From Neocallimastix lanati (nom. inval.) (taxonomy: Eukaryota; Neocallimastigomycota; Neocallimastigomycetes; Neocallimastigales; Neocallimastigaceae), in NCBI GenBank assembly GCA_016946835.1, contig JACVTC010000158.1, positions 347,501-387,246 of the forward strand: DNA of 39,746 bases, written 5' to 3'. The number at the start of each line of letters is the position of its first letter. Position 1 is the stretch's first letter. A program made the translations under genes and the position numbers. This document shows positions 1 through 10,992 of this stretch, piece by piece. The notes beneath the pieces are model-generated. The model made no database searches. It saw only the letters and a list, made by a program, of their open reading frames with translations, and had not been told where the DNA came from.

Positions 1-116
1 TTAATAATAAATTTAATTTAAAATTATAATAACATTACATACAAAATAAAATATTGTATATATAATCCTTTATCTTTTTAAAACAAAAAAACAATATTTT
101 AATAATGAATACTTAC

Positions 117-585
117 TTATTAAATTATTAATTTCAATTTTACTTTTAAAAAACCTAAAATAATGAGTTATAGATGAAGTAAGTATTTCACGTTGTCTTA
201 TTGAATGACCTTTTCGTGAACCATCACTCATTGCAATGTAAGAATAGTCGATATCACTATTTAAATTTTTATGAAAATATACATCAAATTCCTTTTCACG
301 TCCATTTATTGTAATACTGAAAAAAGTGTATAAAATGTAGCGTAATAATAAATCAATCCCTAAGTAAACAGTAATAACAATTTCTACAATTTCTAAAATA
401 TCTTCTTCTTTTTTATCTGAATGATATTGTGGTAAAGTAGAAACGTATAATGCATAAATAGCAGCAATGATGAAGAAAAAATTTATATAATTTATTACAT
501 TTAAAAATTTGTTTGTTGAACATAAATCATCATTATACAATTTTTGAATTGCTTTATCTATAAAAGATTTCTTTTTTGATGGCAT
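117..585 (-). CDS. Voltage-gated-type K+ channel, 5' exon only (cut by window edge)
   Basis: First exon of a K+ channel paralogue; the rest lies left of base 1. It starts at the ATG at 585 and ends at a strong donor (GTAAGTAT from 116) after 469 nt, that is phase 1, the same phase and place (start of S3) as intron 1 of the two complete channels nearby. About 156 residues are visible: a short lysine-rich N-terminus, S1 (NVINYINFFFIIAAIYALYV), an acidic S1-S2 loop, and S2 (EIVEIVITVYLGIDLLLRY), where the charge-transfer acid is D rather than E. It then runs into a charged S2-S3 linker. Shared motifs with the neighbour at 2292-4875 (DLCS near the N-terminus, RY-LYTFF after S2) show it is its closest paralogue. 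No T1/BTB domain is present. The reading frame past 117 to a stop near 70 is intron. Pore and S4 cannot be assessed. Confidence 0.75.
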
Positions 586-1345
586 TTTCTCTACTATATC
601 TTTAACATTGAATATATACTCTATACTTTTAAATTTTTTTTTTTTTTTTTTTTATTTATCTATTTATTTATTTTTTACTTTTTGTTTTTTGTTTTTCGTT
701 TTGAATTTTTAATATTTTATTATTATTATTATTATTGTTGTTTCATTTGATTAATCAAATAAATTTCAAAGATTTCCTAATATATTAAAAATAATATTAA
801 TATTAATTACATATTTAAATAAATATATTCAAAGAAAATATAAAAAAGTTTTTTATAACAATTAAAAATATATCTATAATAATTAAAAATTTTAATATTT
901 ATGAACTATAGTTTTCTATTTTATTTTGTTTTGTTTTTTGTTTTTTCTTTTAATTTTTTTTTTTTTTTTTTTTTTTTTACCTTCTTTAAATTTGTTTAAA
1001 ATAGGTTAATCTTCTAAATTAATTATCAAAATATAATTAACAATTAATTTTTTAATTTTACTATTATATGTAAAATATATAAATTTTTATTTATATATTT
1101 TTTCTAATTAGATTTTTATTTTATTTTTCTTTAAATTTCCCAATTTTTTTTTTTTGTTTGTTTGTTTGTGTGTTCTTTCTTTATTTCCTTTTTATTGATT
1201 TATATATTATATTATATTATATTTATTTATTTATTTAATAATTTATTTATTTTTATTATATTATTTTTTTATATAACATAAAAGTTGGAGTAAAAACAAA
1301 TAAAAAAAATATTTAATAGGAATATTATTAAATTATATTAATTAA

Positions 1346-1395
<50 letters not shown>

Positions 1396-2291
1396 TTTTT
1401 TATTCATTTATTTATATATTTTCTATTTATTTATTTATTTATATTATTATCAAAAATTTATTTACATAAACTATATATTTAATAATAATACTTTAAAAAT
1501 ATAATAAAATTTCGAATTACTGTATATTTTAATTATATTGCATTATTAATTAATTTATTTAAATAGTAAAGTAATCAATTATTTTATAAAATGCATATAA
1601 TAAAGTTTTCTTCATATATTAAATACTAATTATATATTATAATATATTATTAATATATAAAATTAAATTAAATCTATTTAAAAAATTTTAAATAAAAAAT
1701 ACACAAAAAAAATTAACTACAGTTTTATATAAAACTGTAATTATATTAAATTACATTATCAATAAATTAAGATTACAATGTAATATATTATCCAAAATAT
1801 TTTTTTTAATTTAAAAAAATTATCAATCTAAATAAATATAAATTATAATAAATAATTAATTTATACTATAAAATTTTAGTGTTGTGGCTTGTTTGATTAT
1901 GTACGATTATTTTAAAGATATAGAACTTGTTCATAATGAGTTTTTATTAATTTATTAAAAAAAAAACATTTATACATAATAGAATATATTTTATTTATAT
2001 TATTTAAATTTTATTAAATAAATAATTTCCCATATAAAAAAAAAAACTATTGTGAATTAATTATTGCTATTGTAAATGGTGTTTGATGATTATTTTAATT
2101 TAGATAATAATTTCTTAATGAAAGCAAAAAAAAATTAAATAAAAAAAAAGATTATTTAATTTAAACTTCTTTATTATATAAATTACTAAGTAATTATTAT
2201 AATAAAAACGTTATTAATATTTAATAATAAATATTAATATAATCATTTTTTTTAAATATATATATACTAATTTATTTATTAATTAGTTTTG
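586..2291. other. Intergenic, no gene seen
   Basis: Almost pure A/T with T-tracts near 635-655 and 955-980 and a (TTTA)n run at about 1349-1396. It contains a perfect 22-bp palindrome at 1718-1739. No reading frame with coding-like composition was found on either strand. It separates two same-strand channel genes, so it should hold the promoter of the upstream-cut gene and the 3' UTR of the next. Confidence 0.6.
1718..1739. repeat. Perfect 22-bp palindrome
   Basis: TACAGTTTTAT followed by its exact reverse complement, with no spacer. It lies downstream of the 3' end of the channel gene at 2292-4875. It could be a protein-binding site or chance in AT-rich DNA; the CAG/CTG ends make it slightly less trivial than the surrounding AT palindromes. 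Confidence 0.4.
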
Positions 2292-4875
2292 TTATACATT
2301 TTGGTTTGCCTTAATTTTACGAATCTGGTTAATACTTTTTTCGAAGTACTTCATTAAAAGATATAATGTTCCTGATTGTTCATCAACCTCTGAAAATTCA
2401 TTTTCACATTGGGCATAATAGTCCATTGATAATTTATATAATTCTTTACTGATCTCTCTTACAGTCATATACTTAACTTCACCTAATTTAAATTCAACTT
2501 CAATTTCCCCTTTATCATTTTTTCGATTTTTTACAGTAGAATCAGTAGAATTATATGAATCTCCACTTCCTTTTCCTTCCATTCCAAAAGGTCTTGAATA
2601 TTTTGGTTGCGATTTTGTTGTTATTTTATTTAGATATTGTTGATTTTTAATAATTTTATTAAGTTTTAACATATCTGGATTCGTACTTTTTAGATTCATT
2701 AATTTATTTCCTAATCCATATTTAATAGTTGTTGTAGGATCATCCAATAAAATTTCACTTGATTTAAGAATTTTACCATTATTCATATTTGTATTATTAT
2801 CATTACTAAAAATCTTCGAATTTATAGGTTTTAAATATTCACTAAGTGAATTTGATTTTTGTTTTTGACTGTCATTAAGGGAGTTTGATTTTTTAGATTT
2901 TTGATTGTCATTAAGAGAGTTTGATTTTTTTTGTTTTTGACTATCATTAAGAGAGTTTGATTTCTTAGATTTTTGATTATCATTAAGAGAGCCTTTATCT
3001 AATGAATAACCCAATGAATTATTACTTTTTTTTATTTTAAAAAAATCAATAATATTAGTCGGTTCATTTCTATTTAAACTTTTATTTGAATTACCGATGG
3101 AAGAATTTACACTATTATAAAGAGAATCATGTATATTATAATATTTTATAAATGTATTGCCATTATTTTGAAGATTTTCAGATGATATAATATTAATAAA
3201 TTCTTTTTTAAAATTCTTTTTTTTTGCTTTTTCTATTTTATTTTCACATTCAATTACCGCCTTGTCTATGATATCATTTTTTCTCTTTTTCATAATTAAA
3301 TCCAAAAATTCTATTGTTAAAATTGCATTTGGAATTGAAAAAATCATATTAGCAATTAATACAATACATCCATTAACTATTTTTCCTTGGAAGGTTGCAG
3401 GAGTCAGATCACCATACCCTATACACTGAATAGTAACTACTGCCCACCAATATGAGTCAATAATTGAATTACTTTTGTTGTTGTTGTTGTTGTTATTTTA
3501 TAATAATATTATTATAATTAAATTTTGAATTTTTTGAAAATAATTTTTATATTTATAATTTTATATATTTATAATTTTATATATTTATAGATATATATAA
3601 GCAATATTTATAAATAATTATTATAATTTATAATATGTATTAGTATTTTTATTTTAGTATCAAATAATTAAATTTAATGCTTAAAAAAAAGAAATATTAA
3701 AAAAAATACACTCGACACTCTTCAAGTTCATTTTGGCTGTTATATCTATAATATTTCTATTTAATAATTATTGATATATTATTTAAAATATATATTAAAA
3801 TAAAATATAAAATTAGGAATTTATATATAAAAACAATAAGAAGGTAAATAAGTATATAAAATAATTATCATATAACTATAAATGAATAATACTTCTGTTT
3901 GAGTATCAAATTCACAGTCATATGTTTCGGCAAAGAAAAAATATCCAGAAAAAAAGATTATACCCCACACAGATAACATAATTGTAGATATAATGCCTTC
4001 CTTTGAATTTTTAAATACTTGTAATAACATATCTAATTTTAAAAATTTTGAAAACCTTGAGTGAATTATATAATAACCAAAACGTATTAACCGAGTATAC
4101 TGTAAAACAGAAATTATAATACTAAGCTTTGAATTATTATATATTTCACTTTGACTTTTATTAATAATCATTCTAGCAAATAACGGGGTAATATCTAATA
4201 TTTATATATTAAGAGTCATTTAAATATATATATAAATATATATACAATTATAATAAAAATTGATTATAAATCAAGTATAAAAATAAATTTTTATTTTATA
4301 TATATAATATGTTTTAAATAATTATTCATTTCTATATTAGTATATAGTATATATTAATCAGTATTTAATCATAATAAAAATATAATATAATTACTTAACA
4401 AGCATATAATCTCCATTTTATTTAAAAAAAACTTAATCAAATGTAACAAGGTTTTCTTTTTTTTTTTCTCTTTTTTAGTATTATGTTTATTAATGACATT
4501 TTTTATTGTAATAATTCTATATTGTCTTTCACTCAAATTTAAAAATGAAGCTTTTTCATTATAGAATTCATCCATTCGATTATAAGTAGTTATATCAAAA
4601 AATGTATATAAAAAATATCTAATTGAAATTTCAAGTATATAATATATTGTAATTAAGTATTCAATAATTGTGTATTTTACTTCTTGATTCTCTCGAAAAC
4701 TTGGAATTGAAAATGCATAAAAAATATATGAGGCTATTAATGTCACAAAAAAATTTATAAAATTTACTAAATTTAGTATGTAATTTTGTGAGCATAACTG
4801 ACTATCATATAAAAGTACTGTTAAGACATTTATAGTTTGTTTAGCTATATTAACATCATTATTTTTTGATGACAT
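2292..4875 (-). CDS. Voltage-gated-type K+ channel, complete, four exons
   Basis: Exons (minus strand): 4395-4875, 3893-4194, 3710-3756 (47 nt) and 2292-3471. Lengths 481+302+47+1180 give 669 aa plus stop, with intron phases 1, 0, 2. Order: S1 and S2 in exon 1 (S2 has Y-x-x-E); S3 split by intron 1 (EIICLL/NITPLF); S4 with only two clear gating arginines (TRLIRF) and tyrosines/isoleucines where Kv channels have the inner K and R; S5 ending FFFAE. The pore helix SYWWAVVTIQ is followed by filter C-I-G-Y-G-D at about residues 293-298, then S6 with IPNAI in place of the Kv PVP hinge. The cytosolic tail of about 330 aa is S/N/K-rich with 12-aa repeats. No T1/BTB or cyclic-nucleotide domain is seen. 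The product should be a plasma-membrane tetramer passing K+. Family membership is solid; voltage dependence is inference and may be weak. Confidence 0.85.
2850..2995 (-). repeat. Tandem 36-bp repeats coding the channel tail
   Basis: About four in-frame copies of a 36-bp unit encoding SLNDxQKxKKSN. Two variants alternate (NDNQKSKK and NDSQKQKK), so the true period may be 72 bp. The last copy is one codon short. It lies in the cytosolic C-terminal tail of the K+ channel at 2292-4875 and is likely to vary in copy number. Confidence 0.75.
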
Positions 4876-4982
4876 CTTTTATAATTAACAAATAGTAATG
4901 CTTGTATATATTTTACAACGATTTGATTTAAATTATATTTTATAGGAATTCCTATATTTAAAGTGAAATGCATAAATTTAAG

Positions 4983-5018
<36 letters not shown>

Positions 5019-5399
5019 CATTGACTAATTTATTACTACTATATAGATATATATTGATAAATGATATATTTATTGTATTTAAATCAATTATATATAAATT
5101 CTATAAATAATTGATTTTGAAGAGCAATATTAATTATTGAATCATACAAATTAATATTTATGTCATGTTAAATAATTAATTATTTAATCAAATTGTATCT
5201 TCTATTGGATTAATTGCTTTTCCAATTATATTTTTTTTTACGATTGTTCAAATAATTCAAATAATTCCCTTTGAATATTTAAAAGTCAATCCATATTATT
5301 AAATATTATATATATTATCCAGATAAAAAAAAATAATAAAAATAAAAATAAAACAAAAAAAAAAAAATAAAAAATAAATAAATAAAATAACACAAAAAT

Positions 5400-5434
<35 letters not shown>

Positions 5435-6504
5435 TTAAAATAAAATTCAAAGTCTGTAATAAATATATAATAAAGTTTTCAATAAAATAAAATTATAAAA
5501 ATAATAAAGTTAATATCTACTATAAAAAAAAGAAAAAACTCACCCATAATTAAAATCAATTTTAAATATTATAATAATTTTTAAAAAGGGAAAAATTTTT
5601 TATATAAGTAAACTTTATATTTTTTTATATTTTCATATGTTAATTTTTATAAATTTAAAGAATTATGAATAATAAATAAAACTAAAGAGAAATAAAACAG
5701 CAAAAGTAAAATTTACTAATAATAAAACGAAAACTAATATATACATTAAATTTTAATATTGTTTTTATTAAAACTTTATATTAAAAACCATCATTATATA
5801 TTATATTTAAATAATGATAATCTTAGAATATAATAGTTATTTATATTATTTAACTTTGAGCTGTTTTTACTCAATTACTTTATATATATTAAATTAATAT
5901 TTAAATTTCATCTTTGTATTAAAACAAATGGTCAAAACTGCTGTGATTTTATCAACAAACAATGCATAAATATCGACAAATATATGCAAATCATACCTAT
6001 TATTGTTCAAGGCATTCCATAACCACAACAATTATTATTAATATTATTATTATAAACAAAATTTAATTAATAATAAAGAAATTTTTATATATTATTTTAT
6101 TCTATTGGTAATTATAAAAATTATATTTATCTTTTTTATATTTTTAAAAATTAATAATTTTCTTTTTTTTTAATATTAATATATTTTTATGGAAAAATAA
6201 ATAATAAATATAAAAGAAAAACTGATGATGATAATAATAAAAAATAATAAATAAATAAAAATAATTTCAATTCATTATTATTTATTATTTATCATAAAAA
6301 TTATAATATATAAAATTATATATGTATTTTTAAATTCAGTTATATTTTATAAATATATCATTTTGTATATAATGATATATTATCATAATAAATATAAAAA
6401 AAATAAAATACAATGAAAAAAAATAATTTAGAAAATTCTCAAATTATTATATTTATACAAATATTTTGGATTATTACTTTATTATTATATACTTAATACT
6501 AATT
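4876..6504. other. Intergenic between divergent channel genes (left part)
   Basis: A-tract at 4988-5017 and several A/T-rich runs. A small patch of mixed composition at about 5925-6035 is open for only short stretches on either strand, and I could not assign it. This should contain the promoter of the minus-strand channel starting at 4875. No gene seen. Confidence 0.55.
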
Positions 6505-6518
6505 TTTTTTATTATAAA
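6505..6518. repeat. Target-site duplication, left copy
   Basis: TTTTTTATTATAAA, repeated exactly at 6953-6966 on the other side of the SINE. A 14-bp duplication is typical of LINE-mediated (target-primed) insertion. Confidence 0.75.
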
Positions 6519-6952
6519 TTTTTTTTTTTTTTTTTTTTTTATAGACTGAAGACTTTGGTCTTCCCCATATAGTAATATGGGTGTATGATTAACTGCCATA
6601 CCGGTACGGCGTCGACGCTCTCAACTCCCCATAAGCAAAGAAACTCCATATAGAAGCACCCTACGCGATCCTCGAGGGAAAGCAGAGCCAACTATAGGTG
6701 GCGTCCTTGCCATCCCAGAGGAGCTGGACACTGTAAATCCTCTCAGACAAGGCTTACGCAATGGGATTCTAATAGTGTTAGAAATATAGAAAACTTAGAA
6801 AGTATACCTACCTGAGTATCGTTTAACCCCTAACCTTTCACGCAAAACCCAAAGGGAAAAATCGTGAAGATATGATACTTGTGGGGGTCGATCCAGAGAC
6901 CTTTGGTATGATAAGCCAACGACTTAACAACCCAGGATAAGAACTGGATGAC
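6519..6952 (-). mobile_element. tRNA-derived SINE with A-tail
   Basis: A non-coding block of about 412 bp (6541-6952), far richer in G+C than anything around it, followed on the minus strand by a 22-nt A-tail (T-run 6519-6540) and flanked by exact 14-bp duplications. The 5' end on the minus strand is tRNA-like: GGGTTGTTAAGTCG resembles a D-arm/A-box (6923-6936 region), TTGG...CCAA resembles an anticodon stem, and GGATCGACCCC at 6884-6894 matches the pol III B-box in 10 of 11 positions. The body (about 6620-6880) has no open frame of note. The 3' part (6548-6618) is a chain of short hairpins. No coding capacity, so mobility would depend on a LINE elsewhere. The intact duplication and tail suggest a recent insertion. 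An alternative is the 3' end of a LINE, but the pol III boxes favour a SINE. Confidence 0.8.
6884..6894 (-). promoter_or_regulatory. Pol III B-box of the SINE
   Basis: On the minus strand GGATCGACCCC, against the consensus GGTTCGANNCC. It lies about 60 nt inside the element, the usual distance for a tRNA-type internal promoter. Confidence 0.65.
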
Positions 6953-6966
6953 TTTTTTATTATAAA
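6953..6966. repeat. Target-site duplication, right copy
   Basis: Exact copy of 6505-6518, directly abutting the 5' end of the SINE. Confidence 0.75.
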
Positions 6967-7087
6967 AATTACAGAAAAAATGTTTCAAAATAAGCAATAC
7001 AAACATTTTATTTCATTTTATTTACTTATTTTATTTATTTGTTTATTTTATTTATTTATTATTTATTTATTTATTATTTATTTATTT

Positions 7088-7119
<32 letters not shown>

Positions 7120-7972
7120 TTTTATTTATTTATTATTTATTTGTTTGTTTATTTATTATTTATTATTTATTTATTTGTTTGTTTGTTTACTTATTATTTA
7201 TTATTTATTATTTATTTGTTTGTTTACTTATTATTTATTATTTATTATATTTATGTGTTATTTATTTATTTATTTATTTATTATTCTATTATTATATTAT
7301 TATATTTTGTTCATTTATATATTTATTTATCTATCTATTTATTTATTTATTTAAAAATTAGTTTTACAAATAAATTTATCTTTATATTAATTGTATTACC
7401 AATATACATAATTAAATAAATATTAAATAAATTTAATATATTAATATATAAACATATATGAAATATTTCAATAATACAAAAAAAAAATAAAATAAAATTA
7501 TAATTTTATAATAAGTTTTTTTTTCAAAAATTAAAAAAAAAAAAAATAATAAAAAAATAAAGTTAAAAAAAAACATAAATAAAATTATCAAAGCAAAGCA
7601 TTAATATAATTTAAAATAGCAAATTTGATAGAATTAATGATTTTATTAAATAGGTTTAAAAAATATAATACTAGTATTTATGTTGGTTGTATATAACATT
7701 GAATTTTGTGATTAATTCCACATTTTTTTTTAACGAAGATTAATTAATAAACGAATATATATTTATATTCTTAATTAATTTTATTAATCCCCTATCAATT
7801 CAGATTTTTATATACAATCTATTAAACATACTAAGTTTTCTTCTTTATATAAATATAAATAATTATTTATTATAAATATAAAGCATAATAATACAATAGT
7901 ACAATAACAACAATATTAATAATAAGATAATATACAGTAAAAAAAAAAAATAAAAAAAAAAAAAAAAAAAAA
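6967..7972. other. Intergenic, upstream of plus-strand channel
   Basis: 7020-7350 is a degenerate (TTTA)n satellite with TTTG and TTA variants, which creates meaningless Leu/Phe/Ile/Tyr-rich open frames. The remainder is AT-rich with an A-rich leader (7935-7972) directly before the channel ATG at 7973. It should contain that gene's promoter; no specific element can be named. Confidence 0.6.
7020..7350. repeat. Degenerate (TTTA)n microsatellite
   Basis: Runs of TTTA broken by TTA and TTTG units. The open frames through it on the plus strand consist only of L, F, I, Y, C and V and are an artefact of the repeat. Confidence 0.85.
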
Positions 7973-9456
7973 ATGAAAAATAATAAAGAACCCTTAAATG
8001 ATATAAAAAAGCCAGTAACTCCACATCAATCCCATTTACCAAATTTTCAAGATTTACCAAATATTCCAATATATACTGGAACTTTTAATCAAGAATTAAT
8101 TTTTCAAAATGTTAATGATTTAACCTCATCTAATAATAATAATTTAAAAACTCAAACGTATGCTAGTTCGTCAACTTTAAATTTAAAAGATGAAAATATT
8201 TATCGTAATAAACGAAATATGTTAAAATCTACAGATAGTCTTTTTAATAGTAATGTTAGTTTAAATTCACCTGCAAGACTTGGTGGTAGTAAATTATATT
8301 TACCAGGTAGTTCATATAATATGAATGGTAGTCGAATGTTAGGACCAGGAGCTATTAGTTTAAATACTCTTAATATTGGAGCAAATGAAAATGATTTTTA
8401 TAATGATGATTTAGATAATGAAAATTATTCATTTATACATCTTCTTAAAACTCAATTTTTCAAAATTGCAAGAAATCCAGAAAATTCAACCATTGCCACC
8501 TTCATGAATTATCTTATAACATTTGACCTTATTTTTCTTATTATTGCTAATTTATTATATTCAGAATTAATATGGAATCATACGAAAAGACAAGAAAGAA
8601 ATTGGCACATCGTACTTTTTATTCTTAATGCATTTTTAACAATAGAATGGATTTATAACTTAATTTGTCATCCTCTTCAATTAGAATACAAACAAAAAAA
8701 AGAAAAAGAAAGAGAAAAGGAAAAGGAAAAAAATAAAGATAAAAATAAGAAAGGAAAAAAAGGAAAGGATGATGATTATTTCTTTTATTCAACTTATACT
8801 GATAAAAAAACTAAAAAGAAAAGATTTTACCATGACTGGAAAGTTTATAAATTTATTGCACGTTATAAAGGTTATTTCAAATGGAAAGGAACAATTAATT
8901 TATTAGGTAAAAAATTTACTAAATTAAAACATTAAAGGTATATGTTATATAAGTACTAATTTAATATATTAATTATGATGATAATAATAAAATAGGTATT
9001 TTAGCATTTTATATTGAATTCTTTTTTCCAGAAACACGTTTTCGTGGAAATAAGGTTTTATATTGGATACCAACCATCTTAAGTGAATTCCTTATTATTC
9101 GTTTATTCTTAAGAATTGTACATATGAAAAACGGTTTTGCTAAGCATTTTAATATTGTTGTTAATTGTTTAAGAGATAATAGTAAATTTTTATTCAATGT
9201 TTATACTATATTTTATTTGGGTGTATTAGTTATGTCACCAATCTATTATCATAGTGAAATTTTTGGTTCTAAATTTGATCCAAAACAAGAAGTAAAAAAT
9301 AATATATAAATATTTATATAATACATAAAATAAAATAAAATATTTTTTTTTTTTTATTAATTCTAATAATATTTTATACAATTATTAATTTTTAAAGAAA
9401 TGGATTTCAGTAGATTCTATGGGAGAAGAAAAAGAAGCATCTGTGTATGTTTTTTT

Positions 9457-9489
<33 letters not shown>

Positions 9490-10016
9490 AAATATTTTAT
9501 ATTGTATATTATTAAATTCTAGAATAATGTTAAATTAATAAAATTTAAAAAAAAAAATTTTTTTTCCTATTTTTTAAATTAATTAATTTGAAATAATTTT
9601 TAAAATAATAGGCATTCTATCGTTGAATCGTCTTGGTGGGCAGCGGTTACTATGGTTTGTATAGGTTATGGTGATTACTATCCATTCACGGTATATATTA
9701 CATTTTAATAAAATATATAAATAATTTGAAATTCAAAAACTTTTAATAATTCTATAATATAAATGTAATATTAAATACTAAATAATAATATCGTCATTTA
9801 AAATAATATGTAGGTGCAAGGAAAAATAGTTGCTTTCTTTGGTATTATGGTAAATAATAAATATTTTTATATATTTGATTTTTATCAAATGAAAGAGTAT
9901 AAAGAATTAAAAAAAAAAATAAAATAAAATAAAATAAAATAAAAGAGTTTCTTATTGAAAATAAAAAAATAAAGTTTATTAAAAACTAATTTATTTATTT
10001 ATTTATTTATTTATTT

Positions 10017-10112
<96 letters not shown>

Positions 10113-10798
10113 TATTAATTATAATTGCAATATTTATTATTTAGTTTTCTATGTTCTTATTCTTAATTCCAAACGCTATTTTATATGCTACATTTGCGGA
10201 TGATTTCTCTAAAGCTAATCGTGATGAAGCAATTAAAAATGCAATTGATGAAAGTAATAAACGTTATAGAAAAAGACAAAAAAAAATGTTTAAAAAAAGA
10301 AGAGAATCAACTTTTCTTTCAAGTCCTTCGTCATTCAGACCAAGAAGAGATGAAGATATTGATAATCTTTATACTATACCAAAGAAGGCAAGTGCAGATG
10401 ATCATGAAGGTCTTCCAGAAATTCTCTATATGATCAAAAATAATATTAAGAATGAAGAAACTACTATTGAAGATATTAGTGATAACGAAGAGGAGGTTCA
10501 TATTTTAAAAGATAAAGATGAAGTTGAAAGTTTGAGTAGTCTTGATAGTGATGATAAATCAAGAAAAGAAAGTCATTCAAATCTTCAAACCACAACAGAA
10601 GAAACTAACACTATTAGAGAAATTAATAGTGAAAAATTAGAGGAATTCTATGATAATAAAGAAGACATTATCAATGAAATGATGGATTATTGTGAAATAT
10701 GTGATAAAGAACTTGTTAAAACTTCACAAAAATTATACACATTAACTAAGATGAAAAAATATTATGAAATTTTGATAAAAGAATATTCTGAAGTATAA
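7973..10798 (+). CDS. Voltage-gated-type K+ channel, complete, six exons
   Basis: Exons: 7973-8906, 8996-9291, 9398-9444 (47 nt), 9612-9690, 9814-9849 (36 nt) and 10145-10798. The total of 2046 nt gives 681 aa, phases 1, 0, 2, 0, 0. The first three introns match those of the channel at 2292-4875 in place and phase; the last two, in the pore and S6, are extra. A 170-residue disordered S/N-rich N-terminus replaces any T1/BTB domain. S1 lies near 175-200 and S2 near 211-233 (TIEW), followed by a very basic K/E linker. S3 and S4 follow; S4 (LIIRLFLRIVHMK) has only two arginines, four apart. The pore helix SSWWAAVTMV leads to filter C-I-G-Y-G-D (about 442-447), then S6 with IPNAI. The tail of about 200 aa is acidic and charged. 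A K+-conducting membrane channel is well supported; strong voltage gating is doubtful given the poor S4. Confidence 0.85.
9989..10112. repeat. (TTTA)n microsatellite inside a channel intron
   Basis: About 30 TTTA units with one break near 10019. It lies within intron 5 (9850-10144) of the plus-strand K+ channel gene, some 30 nt before the acceptor, so length changes would alter the distance to the branch point. Confidence 0.85.
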
Positions 10799-10954
10799 TC
10801 ATAATTTTATAAAAATAAAAAAAGAAAATAATAAATATTAAAATAACGTAAAAAGTAAAGAATAAAGAATAAAGAATAAAAAAAAAATTCAAAAAAAAAA
10901 AAAAATAAGAGTTTAGAAAAAAAATAAGTTATATTATACCGAAAGAAATTATTG

Positions 10955-10992
<38 letters not shown>

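Noticed and set aside
6860-6952. A functional tRNA gene on the minus strand
   Set aside because: The anticodon and acceptor stems do not pair properly, the region continues into a 410-bp element, and it has a tail and target duplication; it is a SINE head.
6980-7419. Plus-strand Leu/Phe/Ile/Tyr-rich open frames of 60-126 codons
   Set aside because: Products of a degenerate TTTA satellite with no conserved motif; all three frames are open, as expected of a repeat lacking stops.
7863-8069. Minus-strand 68-codon frame
   Set aside because: Overlaps the start of the plus-strand channel and its A-rich leader; poly-Phe is the antisense of the A-tract.
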